NCBI GenBank assembly: GCA_002371265.1
Contig: DFGT01000024.1
Span: 284,547 to 348,546 of the forward strand
Reading direction: 5' to 3'
Origin: Bacteroidales bacterium UBA3743
GTDB taxonomy: Bacteria > Bacteroidota > Bacteroidia > Bacteroidales > Paludibacteraceae
Length of the DNA: 64,000 nucleotides
Numbering within the stretch: the first letter of the stretch is position 1; each line of letters begins with the position of its first letter. The notes beneath the pieces were generated by a model. That model worked only from the letters and a program-made list of their open reading frames with translations, was not told the DNA's origin and did no database searches. Of this stretch, positions 1-8,434 are shown in pieces. Made by a program: the position numbers and the translations under genes.

Positions 1-1466
1 ATCTTCTTTGCGATTTCTGCCGACAATGTTTCAGTCTGCTTGTCGTCGATCTTATCAGCGCCTACGATTACACGCAACTCACGACCAGCCTGGATAGCGT
101 ATGTCTTGATAACTCCAGGGTAAGACAATGGAAGTTTCTCCAAATCATTCAATCTCTTGATGTAAGCCTCGACGATCTCACGACGTGCACCTGGACGAGC
201 TCCACTGATTGCGTCACAAGCCTGAACGATTGGAGCAAGCAACGTCTCCATCTCAATCTCATCGTGGTGAGCACCGATAGCGTTGCAGATTTCTGGTTTT
301 TCCTTATACTTCTCAGCTATCTTCATACCAAGGATTGCGTGTGGCAATTCTGGCTCCTCATCCGAAACTTTACCAATATCGTGAAGCAAACCAGCACGTT
401 TAGCCTTCTTTGAATTCAAACCAAGTTCGGATGCCATCACAGCACAAAGATTAGCAGTCTCACGTGCGTGTTGCAACAAATTCTGTCCGTATGATGAACG
501 ATATTTCATCTTACCGATCAAACGGATCAAATCAGCATGTAGTCCATGGACACCAAGGTCGATAGTCGTACGGCGACCAGTCTCAACGATCTCCTCCTCT
601 ACCTGCTTCTTAACCTTGGCAACGACCTCCTCGATACGAGCTGGGTGGATACGACCGTCAGTCACCAACTGATGCAACGCAAGACGGGCGATCTCACGTC
701 TTACCGGATCGAATGAAGAAAGGACGATTGCCTCTGGAGTGTCATCAACAATGATTTCCACACCTGTAGCAGCCTCCAAAGCACGGATATTTCTACCCTC
801 ACGACCGATGATTCTACCCTTCACCTCGTCACTGTCGATATTGAAAACAGTCACAGAGTTTTCGATTGCAGCCTCAGATGCGACTCTCTGGATTGTCTGG
901 ATAACAATCTTCTTAGCCTCCTTATTGGCATTCATCTTAGCCTCTTCCATGATATCGTTGACGTAGCTCATCGCATTTGTACGAGCCTCATCCTTTAACG
1001 AATTGATCAGCTGCTCCTTAGCTTCTGCGGCAGACAAGCCAGAGATTGTCTCCAACTGCTCCTGCTGGCGTAAGATGACCTTATCCAACTCACGACGCTG
1101 ATCCTCGACCACCTGTTTCTGCTTGTCCAAAGCCTCGCGTGATTGGTCGGCACTCTGCTTTGCACGCTGCAACTCGCTCTGCTGACGAGCCAACTGCTCC
1201 TCACGCTGTTTTGCGCGCTGCTCAGCCTGAACTAACTTTTGATTTCGCTGATTGACCTGAGTTTCAAACTCACTCTTGTACTTGTTGTACTTTTCACGAG
1301 CCTCTAGATTTTTCTTTTCAAAAATCACTTTAGCCTCGTCCTCAGCCTTTTTGACGATATCCTCTGCACGGGATTTTAAAAGCGTATTGTTGATTACAAA
1401 AGCTATGGCAGCACCTATTGCCAAAGCCACAATCGCCACAATTACAATAATCAATATATTATCCAT
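1..1466 (-). CDS. rny: Ribonuclease Y (3' end of gene outside window)
   Basis: Membrane-anchored endoribonuclease of mRNA turnover. About 488 residues are visible; the C-terminus lies beyond base 1. From the start (ATG at 1466, MDNILIIV) there is one N-terminal membrane helix (about residues 3-25), a long charged coiled coil rich in K/E/Q, a KH RNA-binding domain (GRIIGREGRNIRALE) and an HD phosphohydrolase domain with LLHDIGK and AIGAHHDE. This order is diagnostic of RNase Y. The gene follows zapA on the same strand with a gap of about 80 bases. All visible motifs are intact. It is absent from the supplied ORF calls only because it is open at the window edge. Confidence 0.97.
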   Translation of the reverse strand, partial: MDNILIIVIVAIVALAIGAAIAFVINNTLLKSRAEDIVKKAEDEAKVIFEKKNLEAREKYNKYKSEFETQVNQRNQKLVQAEQRAKQREEQLARQQSELQRAKQSADQSREALDKQKQVVEDQRRELDKVILRQQEQLETISGLSAAEAKEQLINSLKDEARTNAMSYVNDIMEEAKMNANKEAKKIVIQTIQRVASEAAIENSVTVFNIDSDEVKGRIIGREGRNIRALEAATGVEIIVDDTPEAIVLSSFDPVRREIARLALHQLVTDGRIHPARIEEVVAKVKKQVEEEIVETGRRTTIDLGVHGLHADLIRLIGKMKYRSSYGQNLLQHARETANLCAVMASELGLNSKKAKRAGLLHDIGKVSDEEPELPHAILGMKIAEKYKEKPEICNAIGAHHDEIEMETLLAPIVQACDAISGARPGARREIVEAYIKRLNDLEKLPLSYPGVIKTYAIQAGRELRVIVGADKIDDKQTETLSAEIAKK

Positions 1467-1545
1467 TATTCTTAATTAAATTCATTTCTCTAAACCAAAA
1501 TTCTCATTTTGAGTTGCGACGAAATGATCTTTAAGGGTTTGGTAA

Positions 1546-1830
1546 TCAGCTGTGTTTCAATAACACAACATCTAAATCAGAGTGTAGTTTATCCAAATTT
1601 TCCTCCAATTCTCTATCTGCGCCAATCTTCATCAACTTCGACACAGTAGCATCAATCAAAGCAAATCTCATAGCAGTCTCAATAGTCATATTCTTACTTT
1701 TGGACTGATATGCAATCAATTTTTTTTCTATTTCCTCTGCAGCCTCACGAAAATAATGCTCATTCCTAGGATCTACTTTAAGCTTTATTGTTCCGTTTGC
1801 AACATGTAAAGTAATTTCAATTTTATCCAT
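1546..1830 (-). CDS. zapA: Cell division protein ZapA family
   Basis: A 94-residue ZapA-like protein (MDKIEITLHVANGTIKLKV). Family members bind FtsZ and promote bundling of the Z-ring at mid-cell. The N-terminal beta-rich part is followed by a predicted helical, coiled-coil C-terminus with the family-typical region around EHYFREAAEEIEKKL. The start codon overlaps the stop of the upstream coiled-coil gene by one base (TAATG), which implies translational coupling. The order coiled coil-zapA-rny on one strand is, to my knowledge, common in Bacteroidota. Function is inferred from family membership. Confidence 0.85.
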   Translation of the reverse strand: MDKIEITLHVANGTIKLKVDPRNEHYFREAAEEIEKKLIAYQSKSKNMTIETAMRFALIDATVSKLMKIGADRELEENLDKLHSDLDVVLLKHS

Positions 1831-2120
1831 TACTTAATCAAGGAAATACATTTATCTATTTTTTTTACCATTAGCCTTAAACGATCTCTTTCAGCTTTAG
1901 CTTGTTCTTCGTTGATATTCAATGACTTGACCAATTTCAAGTTGTCGTATTGGGATTGCAACCTGTCTTTTTCAACTGTCAAATCACGCAATTTCATTTC
2001 GATTTCGCTAATTTTTGCATTCAATTCCTTGTTTTTTTCGACCTCCGCCTCAAATCTTTCTATCAAGACTTTCACTTTGGCCTCCAAGGATACAAATTTA
2101 TCTTGCTGATTCTCCGTCAT
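1830..2120 (-). CDS. Small coiled-coil protein, ZapA partner candidate
   Basis: About 96 residues from the chosen start MTENQQDK; an in-frame ATG nine codons upstream (2147) is also possible. The protein is almost entirely predicted coiled coil with heptad-like charged residues (KELNAKISEIEMKLRDLTVEK). It has no signal peptide and no membrane segment. It overlaps zapA by one base, so the two are almost certainly co-translated. A ZapB-like role at the division site would fit the neighbour and the architecture, but I do not recognise a specific family, so this is inference from position and coiled-coil character. Confidence 0.75.
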   Translation of the reverse strand: MTENQQDKFVSLEAKVKVLIERFEAEVEKNKELNAKISEIEMKLRDLTVEKDRLQSQYDNLKLVKSLNINEEQAKAERDRLRLMVKKIDKCISLIK

Positions 2121-2287
2121 AACACCAAAATTGTTGCGAATATACATATTTTTTTTGACAATTCACAATCATAAAGAAAATAATATGACTGAAATATGTA
2201 ATTCACACAAAAATCAGTACAACACCATATACGTTGCCTCTACTTCATAATCCAGCTCATGATAAAAGAAGTTCCAAAAACTTAAAA

Positions 2288-2983
2288 TTATTCCGCTCTG
2301 CTTTCTTTATTTCTAAAAGTATATTTCACTCCAACTTGTGCTACACCCTGATATCCATAACCAAACTCAGCAAATCCTCTCCAAAGCATTCCGCCTATCT
2401 CTATGCCTAATAGGGTATATTGTAAAGATGGACCTAAACGAAACGTTTTTTTACTATCAGATTTTGAATCTGCATAAATAATATTTTTCTCTAAACACAA
2501 ACTTAATCCAAAACCTAATTTTCCATACATTGCCACATGAGTTCTCTTGAAATAGTTTATTATTGCTTCTGGCATAATGATAAATAAATGTTTATGTAAG
2601 TCACCCCAATAATGAATCGTTGTATTCACTGAAGATGAAAATGTAGTATCCGTTTCGGTATATTGTTTAATTTTCAAATTATTATACCCAACGCAGACAC
2701 CTATTCCAGCTCTTTTTCCTAACATACATTCATAATGAATGTTAAGATTAATCGGTTTGGATTTCAACTCGGATCTATTTCCTATACATATAATAGTGTC
2801 ATTATAATTATGATAATCATACAACTCTTGTTCATTATAATAATGATCTGTCGACTTGTATTCATCATGTATATATGTATGGTTATAAAATCCTACAGAT
2901 GCGGAAATCCGATGCTCCGGTTGAGCTAAACAACTGAATGAAAATCCTATAAATAAAAGGACAACCAAACTTATTCTTTTCAT
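2288..2983 (-). CDS. Secreted barrel-like protein, tandem paralogue 1
   Basis: A 231-residue protein with a clear signal peptide (MKRISLVVLLFIGFSFSCLA, cleavage before QPEHRI). The mature part alternates polar and hydrophobic residues with many Tyr and Gly, and ends in GYGYQGVAQVGVKYTF plus a few charged residues. This resembles small outer-membrane beta-barrel proteins. It is clearly homologous to the next gene (3035-3745): same signal peptide, same QPEHRI mature N-terminus, shared NLHYEC and GYG.QG..Q.GVKYTF segments. The pair looks like a tandem duplication. The function is unknown. Confidence 0.75.
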   Translation of the reverse strand: MKRISLVVLLFIGFSFSCLAQPEHRISASVGFYNHTYIHDEYKSTDHYYNEQELYDYHNYNDTIICIGNRSELKSKPINLNIHYECMLGKRAGIGVCVGYNNLKIKQYTETDTTFSSSVNTTIHYWGDLHKHLFIIMPEAIINYFKRTHVAMYGKLGFGLSLCLEKNIIYADSKSDSKKTFRLGPSLQYTLLGIEIGGMLWRGFAEFGYGYQGVAQVGVKYTFRNKESRAE

Positions 2984-3034
2984 AAATCTTCCGTTACTCT
3001 ACAAATTTATTACTTTTAACAATCAAACATCTCT

Positions 3035-3745
3035 TCATTCCCCTACTCTATCTTCTTTCTTCTTGAAAGTATACTTCACTCCGAACTGGCCAATTCCCTG
3101 AGCACCATAACCGAATTCACCAAAAGAACGTAAGTTTTTCTTTCCTACTTCAAAACAGATCGGAGATCCTTGAAAATAAAAATGATGTTCCTTAAACTCT
3201 GTAATATCCGAGCGAGAAGTAAGAAACTCTCTTTTTTCAATATTGAATCTCACTCCAGCTCCAAATTTACTATACATAGAAAAGCGTTCCTTTTTGAACC
3301 AATAAACAGTAGCCTCTGGCATAATAAAAATTATATGTCTGTGGAGATATCCATTATCTTCTGAAACACGATTCCATCCTATATATCCATCACCATATCT
3401 ATCTACTTTTTCGGCAGCGACGTATGACCATGACTCTTGATTCATTCTCAATTTATCATAACCTAAACAAAGCCCTATACTAAAATGATTTTTTAACGTA
3501 CATTCATAATGAAGATTAAGATTGACAGGCAGAATCAACATATGCTCTTCCGTACGTTCATCTGTATCATTAATATCACGTGGGGATCGTTGGCAATCCT
3601 CTACATCTGTAAGGATATCTGCCAACGCATGATTAAATCCATGACTTAATCCACCAAAGCCAATCGCTATACGATGCTCAGGTTGTGCTAAACAACTGAA
3701 TATAAATCCTATAAACAAAAAGATAATTAAGCTAATTCTTTTCAT
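3035..3745 (-). CDS. Secreted barrel-like protein, tandem paralogue 2
   Basis: A 236-residue paralogue of the preceding gene. I chose the ATG at 3745 because it begins the signal peptide MKRISLIIFLFIGFIFSCLA, matching the paralogue; the longer in-frame extension to 3829 has no signal-peptide character. The mature protein shares NLHYECTL, HIIFIMPEA and a C-terminal GYGAQGIGQFGVKYTFKKKE with its neighbour. It is probably an outer-membrane or periplasmic protein. Identity between the two copies is moderate, so the duplication is not recent. Function unknown. Confidence 0.75.
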   Translation of the reverse strand: MKRISLIIFLFIGFIFSCLAQPEHRIAIGFGGLSHGFNHALADILTDVEDCQRSPRDINDTDERTEEHMLILPVNLNLHYECTLKNHFSIGLCLGYDKLRMNQESWSYVAAEKVDRYGDGYIGWNRVSEDNGYLHRHIIFIMPEATVYWFKKERFSMYSKFGAGVRFNIEKREFLTSRSDITEFKEHHFYFQGSPICFEVGKKNLRSFGEFGYGAQGIGQFGVKYTFKKKEDRVGE

Positions 3746-3865
3746 AAACATTCCGTTATTATTTTCAAATTTTATCATCAAAAACGAATTCTCATAATTA
3801 AAGTGAGTTCGACAAATTACAATCTGCAAATTTTCTACTTTCTTATAGAATTCTCACCTCATTTT

Positions 3866-3988
3866 CTCAAGAAAAGACGTAGCCTTTCTCTGTAACCATT
3901 GTGTCTCTGTGGTTTAATTAAATTTTATGTGTTCGCCTACGGCTCGCACGTTGGAAGGAGTTAGGACGTTCCGTCCTTAACAATCCTC
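3866..3988. repeat. Interspersed repeat, single copy (minus orientation)
   Basis: One copy of a window-wide intergenic repeat. Read on the minus strand it has GAGGATTGTTAAGG, an ACGGAACGT hairpin core, GCGAGCCGTAGGCGA, then ACCACAGAGACACA and AGAGAAAGGCTACG. Related copies lie at 4108-4246, 11276-11433, 22018-22050, 24903-25040, 26189-26320 and 27441-27581. The 3746-4323 gap around it holds no gene I can support. Confidence 0.8.
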
Positions 3989-4107
3989 TTTATGACACCC
4001 CAACTATCATTTTCTCTTTTTTTATTTCATCGAACTCACGTTAATTACAATACTGCCGCAAATTTACACAATAAATATTTGGCAACCAAACATTTTCATT
4101 ATGACAG

Positions 4108-4246
4108 ACAACTTTGGTAAAAGTATAGTCCTTCTCTGTAAAACTTCTGTCTCTGTGGTTATTCCAATGTGCTCGCCTTCGGCTCGCAATAAAAAGAGAC
4201 GTTGCACGCAATAATAAAAAGAGACGTTGCACGCAACGTCTCTACA
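4108..4246. repeat. Partial interspersed repeat plus GAGACGTTGC palindrome
   Basis: The 5' part matches the interspersed repeat (TCCTTCTCTGTAAAACTTCTG, GTGCTCGCCTTCGGCTCGCA on the plus strand). It then runs into an 11-base perfect inverted repeat, AGAGACGTTGC / GCAACGTCTCT at 4220-4243, with an extra half unit just before it (4195-4208). The same palindrome occurs at 63575-63602 next to the rRNA operon, so it is a second short repeat family inserted next to the first. Confidence 0.7.
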
Positions 4247-4323
4247 TAGAATGAACAAAATTAATTCACAGTTGTATTTTCCAATAATTACGCATTACGA
4301 ATTATAAATTACGCATTACATAA

Positions 4324-5955
4324 TCATTTCGGCAATTTATATTTGTCCCCCGTAGTCTCTATAATCTGTTTGTAGAACCAATCGGAATATCCAGGTGACG
4401 AGATTCCTGCAGGCACACCCCAGCCGTTGTCGATAAACACGCCTCCTCGCTCTCGCTTGATATTTCCGTCGCAATACTTGACCATCAGAAACTCACCTAA
4501 CTTCTTCCATCTTTCCATGGTGATATACGACTGGTTTTGAGAATATTCCGTCAAGAATCGAGCCGCAAAATCAGGGCTCTTGGTATATAACGACTTTGCC
4601 GCCTCCTCCACCACTTCCAAATTATCCTCAAACTTGCGTTCCAGCTCATCTTGTATCTTCAACACGTCTTTCGACATATATTCATAACGAGAATAGGTCA
4701 GATTGGCAACCCAATTAAACACCCAATAAGCAGATGTCCACGAGAATTCCAACAAACTGCCATTGCCTTTCCTGAAACACTCCGGCACCTCAGTAGTGGC
4801 TATATAAATAGGTATGTAGACGGTGAAGGTCGCATCGTCGACTCCATACCACAACACTCCGCCTACCATGTTGGGCAACCAGCTGCGCATCTGAGCTATG
4901 AAACTGAAAGCATTGTGTGGACCGGCTATCGGATTCTCATTGAAATACTTTGTGCCATCCACCTCCCATTCACGCGGTGCATAACGATATGAGGCTCCAA
5001 ACGGCTCACTTCCCACTCCTGAATCTATCGCAAGCGGAGTGCCTTCGAAATGATCACGCATCAGGTTTTTCAACTCTTTCAATGAGATCTTTTTATCCGG
5101 CTTTATCCAAAGTGGAAGTCTCTCATCACTTTTTCCAAGAATATAATCCTGATACTTAGCCATTTGCGGAGAAAGCTTTGTGAAGACTGACCATACACGA
5201 GCATCACAAAAACGTCTCGCTGAGAAACTCATTGGATCATAAGCGTCGGAAAAACTGAATTCTTTGTTCTTTCCCTCAAAATAACCTTTCTCTCTCGCAA
5301 ACGATATAACATCCTTCGAATATCTGCAATTCGCTCTGTCGTTCAACGGGAATGTCGTGATTCTTGAGTGATTGGCATGCGCGCTCACGCAATCGTCAGG
5401 CAGACGCATTGCCACCCACACCGCTCCTTTGATATCCGGACCTTTTCCAATCATCTCCATGATCCACAACTCGTTAGGATCAGCGATTGTAAATGTTTCC
5501 CCAGAACTGCGATAGCCATACTCATTCACCAAATCAGTCATGATCTGTATGGCATCCGTCGCAGTCTTACAACGCTGCAACGTCAAAGTGATCAGATTAC
5601 CATAGTCGAGCACTCCACTTGTATCCACCAACTCTGGTCGTCCTCCCCATGTGGATTCCGTGATACACACCTGATGCTCATTCATATTTCCAAGCACATC
5701 ATTGGTGAATGGCACCTGCTCCACTTTTCCCTGATATCCGTGAGTGTCCCATCCATAGATGTCAATCTTCTCATACTTAGAGTGTTGGGCTTTGGGATAA
5801 TGCGTCAACTCTCCATACAAATAGTATGAATCCGCTGAATAGGTACATAGTGTCGACCCGTCAGTGGAACATTGCTTGCCTACCAAAATATTTGTTCCCG
5901 CATAAGCAGTGAAAGCACTCAGCAATGTAGAAACTATTGATACTATCCGCTTCAT
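4324..5955 (-). CDS. Secreted C69-family dipeptidase-like protein
   Basis: A 543-residue protein of peptidase family C69 (PepD-like, Ntn-hydrolase fold). A signal peptide (about residues 1-19) is followed by NILVGKQCSTDGSTL, GNMNEHQVCITESTWGGRPELVD and EMIGKGPDIKGAVWVA, which are typical of the Bacteroidota C69 proteins. From memory of the family, the nucleophile is a Cys directly before TN at the mature N-terminus; here it is Gly20 (AGTN), with Cys28 and Cys36 further on. Activity may therefore be lost or shifted. The gene starts immediately after the stop of the M23 peptidase gene with no gap, so the two form an operon for envelope or peptide processing. Confidence 0.88.
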   Translation of the reverse strand: MKRIVSIVSTLLSAFTAYAGTNILVGKQCSTDGSTLCTYSADSYYLYGELTHYPKAQHSKYEKIDIYGWDTHGYQGKVEQVPFTNDVLGNMNEHQVCITESTWGGRPELVDTSGVLDYGNLITLTLQRCKTATDAIQIMTDLVNEYGYRSSGETFTIADPNELWIMEMIGKGPDIKGAVWVAMRLPDDCVSAHANHSRITTFPLNDRANCRYSKDVISFAREKGYFEGKNKEFSFSDAYDPMSFSARRFCDARVWSVFTKLSPQMAKYQDYILGKSDERLPLWIKPDKKISLKELKNLMRDHFEGTPLAIDSGVGSEPFGASYRYAPREWEVDGTKYFNENPIAGPHNAFSFIAQMRSWLPNMVGGVLWYGVDDATFTVYIPIYIATTEVPECFRKGNGSLLEFSWTSAYWVFNWVANLTYSRYEYMSKDVLKIQDELERKFEDNLEVVEEAAKSLYTKSPDFAARFLTEYSQNQSYITMERWKKLGEFLMVKYCDGNIKRERGGVFIDNGWGVPAGISSPGYSDWFYKQIIETTGDKYKLPK

Positions 5956-7662
5956 TTAGTACAAAATTTTCTTTTCGTAAACTCGCTCATTATTACAGTT
6001 GTCTGTAACAACAAACTTGAATGTCTTTAATGTATTGTCTTTCTCAACATTCTCCACAGACAAATTGCAGAATGCTGTTCCCGACTTCTGGTCATACTCA
6101 AAAAGAACCCACTTGCCGTCTATATAACCCTTATAAGATTTGATGCCAGACATTCCGTCGCCCATCTTCATCACGATTCTATTAGTCTGACGCAGGTTTT
6201 TAGTCTGAAGCGGACCCACATACGGCGGTGTGACATCTTTGAAAACTGCGAATTTACCAAGTTCACGCACTTTTGCCACCGCAAAACCGTCGACATACTT
6301 GCACAACGACACTCTGTTTATCAGATTCTTATTGTTAAGCGACACAACCACATATTTGTCTTTGTCTTGCAACTCATCTTTGGAAATCTTGATAGATAGA
6401 TCCATAAATGTATGCACAGGAGTCAATGGATCTCCGATATTATAAATATTTGAATAAAATGTATTCGACGGAATTGTCTGAAAATCAACATCCTCATCTT
6501 CATACAATGCATTTTCCGGAGCATAAAGGACGACATCTTTCTTATCCAACATATTTGCTATGCCGGCAGTCAGTTTTTCACCTGTCGGCTTGACTTCCGG
6601 AGTTGTAGTCTCAACCTTCTTACCAACGACGTTGACAACCAATACATCTTTGTTTCCAAAATCATCCACCACCTCAAATTTCACTTCGTAGGTACGTTCC
6701 TCATTGATATTCAGCACTCCATTGTTCTTCAAATCATGGAATATCTTCAACGGAGTATTTTTTTCAGGGAACATCTTCATAAAGAATTCACCTGTACGTT
6801 GCTGTTGACGGTAGTCGATGAAACTGTTGAGAGCACGAGAGTCGACGAACTTCACATTACGGATGTCAACTTTGCTGTATAAATTACCGTCGACATACAT
6901 AAATAAAGTACGAGGAGTATGGTGGAAACCAGTTCCCGACATAAAATCATACGATTTCAACGCAAAAGCGATGTTTCCCCAAGCACTGATAGTAGCCACT
7001 CCGTTCAATCGTCTCTCTCCACCAGCGATAACACGTGTATTATATTTGACAGAAGATTTCCCGTTTACTTTGCTGTTATTATCCATCGCATAGATTTTTG
7101 TGGCGTTGATTTGAGGGCGACGGCTGTCCTGCAATCCCCACACATCATTATGGTCGAATGGATTTTCAAGTTCACCTTCCGGCGAACGGAATTCAAAATG
7201 AAGATGAGGTCCACCGCTCGAACCAGTGTTGCCCGACCAAGCGATCTGCTCACCCCTCTCTACCTTTATCTCATTCTTAGCTGGGAAAATATCCACTTCA
7301 AACGACTGATTCTTTTCCTGCTCCTCACGCACACGTTTGCCGATAGCGTTAAGGAATCCGTTACAATGGGCATACAGAGAGACACGGCCATCAGCGTGAG
7401 TGATCTCCACTCTCTTTCCATAGCTACGAGGCTCGACAGTAATACGAGACACCCAACCGCTCTCAACAGCAAAAATTTTCTTATTGACATCACTGTTTGT
7501 GCGGAAATCAAGGCCGCCATGGAAATGGTTGCGTCTCAATTCCAAATAGCTGCCACTCAACGTGTTGACCTCTTCAAGTGGCTTAACATAATTACGTTGA
7601 GCGACTGTCAAAGATGTACTTGAAAAAAGCAAAAGGGATAAATATAATTGTTTTATACGCAT
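5956..7662 (-). CDS. M23 family metallopeptidase (LytM-like), exported
   Basis: A 568-residue exported protein with an N-terminal signal peptide (MRIKQLYLSLLLFSSTSLTVAQ). The M23 zinc peptidase domain is at the N-terminal side: HGGLD (H48, D52), LYAHC (H99) and GPHLHFEF (H153, H155), so all metal and catalytic residues are present. About 400 residues of beta-rich, Ig-like sequence follow. Family members cleave peptidoglycan cross-links; the C-terminal part may bind the envelope or regulate access. It is the first gene of a pair with the C69 gene (abutting, no gap). There is no LysM, unlike the second M23 gene at 59593. Confidence 0.92.
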   Translation of the reverse strand: MRIKQLYLSLLLFSSTSLTVAQRNYVKPLEEVNTLSGSYLELRRNHFHGGLDFRTNSDVNKKIFAVESGWVSRITVEPRSYGKRVEITHADGRVSLYAHCNGFLNAIGKRVREEQEKNQSFEVDIFPAKNEIKVERGEQIAWSGNTGSSGGPHLHFEFRSPEGELENPFDHNDVWGLQDSRRPQINATKIYAMDNNSKVNGKSSVKYNTRVIAGGERRLNGVATISAWGNIAFALKSYDFMSGTGFHHTPRTLFMYVDGNLYSKVDIRNVKFVDSRALNSFIDYRQQQRTGEFFMKMFPEKNTPLKIFHDLKNNGVLNINEERTYEVKFEVVDDFGNKDVLVVNVVGKKVETTTPEVKPTGEKLTAGIANMLDKKDVVLYAPENALYEDEDVDFQTIPSNTFYSNIYNIGDPLTPVHTFMDLSIKISKDELQDKDKYVVVSLNNKNLINRVSLCKYVDGFAVAKVRELGKFAVFKDVTPPYVGPLQTKNLRQTNRIVMKMGDGMSGIKSYKGYIDGKWVLFEYDQKSGTAFCNLSVENVEKDNTLKTFKFVVTDNCNNERVYEKKILY

Positions 7663-7720
7663 AAGTCAGTTTGTTTTAATCATCAAAAAATGAATCAAAC
7701 CAAAAGTGGATGTGAATTAA

Positions 7721-7753
7721 TAAAAAGAGTGCACTTCAAATAGAAATGCACTC
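7721..7753 (-). terminator. Intrinsic terminator after rpsP
   Basis: On the minus strand, GAGTGCA and TGCACTC pair around a 13-base loop (7727-7753) and are followed by TTTTTA (7721-7726). It lies 25 bases past the rpsP stop. Confidence 0.8.
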
Positions 7754-7777
7754 ATACGTTTCAGAACAAAGGATTTA

Positions 7778-8317
7778 TTAACCCTGAGCGTCCTCTGAAT
7801 TCTCAGCAGCAGCCTCTGCCTTTGCAGCAGCCTCAGCTTCCTGCTTTGCAGCAAGAGCCTCTGCCTTCTTCTTAGCAACAGCCTCAGCCTTTGCCTTATT
7901 TACAGCCTGCTCTGCATCAAGACGAGTCTTAGCGTTAGCTGCCTTATCAGCCACCAACTTATTCTTAACTGCCTCTAGCTTGCTGTTCTTAGCGTTCAAC
8001 CACTCGTTGAACTTCTGATCTGCGACTGCCTCAGAGAAAGCACCCTTAGCAACTCCACCTAGCAAGTGCTTCTTCAAGTATACGCCCTTGTCACTCAAGA
8101 TGTTTCTTGCAGTGTCTGTAGGCTGAGCTCCGCTAAGAACCCACTTCAAAGCCTGCTCAAAATTCAAATCAATAGTAGCAGGATTTGTGTTAGGATTGTA
8201 TGTTCCCAACTTCTCAATAAACTTACCATCACGTGGTGCTCTGCTATCAGCTACGACAATGTGGTAAAACGCGTACCCCTTACGTCCGTGTCTTTGCAAT
8301 CTAATCTTAGTTGCCAT
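7778..8317 (-). CDS. rpsP: 30S ribosomal protein S16
   Basis: Small-subunit ribosomal protein S16, about 179 residues. The core (MATKIRLQRHGRKGYAFYHIVVADSRAPRDGKFIEKLGTYNP... region, residues 1-80) is canonical. The C-terminal 90 or so residues are an Ala/Lys/Glu-rich helical extension (KAEAVAKKKAEALAAKQEAE), an arrangement I recall from Bacteroidota S16. I chose the ATG at 8317 over the upstream in-frame start at 8386, because a -7 promoter element lies at 8347-8354 between the two and MATKIRL is the family N-terminus. It is monocistronic, with its own promoter and terminator. Confidence 0.97.
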   Translation of the reverse strand: MATKIRLQRHGRKGYAFYHIVVADSRAPRDGKFIEKLGTYNPNTNPATIDLNFEQALKWVLSGAQPTDTARNILSDKGVYLKKHLLGGVAKGAFSEAVADQKFNEWLNAKNSKLEAVKNKLVADKAANAKTRLDAEQAVNKAKAEAVAKKKAEALAAKQEAEAAAKAEAAAENSEDAQG

Positions 8318-8346
8318 TTTTTGATGATTTAAAATTTTTAACTGTG

Positions 8347-8377
8347 CAAAAGTAGCATTTTTTTTCAACAATTCAAA
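8347..8377 (-). promoter_or_regulatory. Bacteroidota-type promoter of rpsP
   Basis: On the minus strand a TTTG -33 box (8374-8377) is separated by 19 bases from TACTTTTG (8347-8354), matching TAnnTTTG. Transcription would start about 30 bases before the rpsP ATG. Confidence 0.8.
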
Positions 8378-8385
8378 CACTGACA

Positions 8386-8417
8386 CAAAAAAAGCGACGG
8401 AATTTGCATCCCGTCGC
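8386..8417 (-). terminator. Intrinsic terminator after valS
   Basis: Minus-strand hairpin GCGACGG / CCGTCGC (8394-8417, 10-base loop) followed by TTTTTTT. It lies 17 bases past the valS stop and just before the rpsP promoter. Confidence 0.88.
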
Positions 8418-8434
8418 CATATAATGCATTAAAA

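Noticed and set aside
1467..1545. 6S RNA between zapA and rny
   Set aside because: 6S RNA often lies near zapA, but this gap is under 80 bases and cannot hold the long hairpin with a central bubble.
6919..7623. 234-codon plus-strand frame opposite the M23 gene
   Set aside because: Antisense shadow of a gene with intact catalytic residues; no family features.
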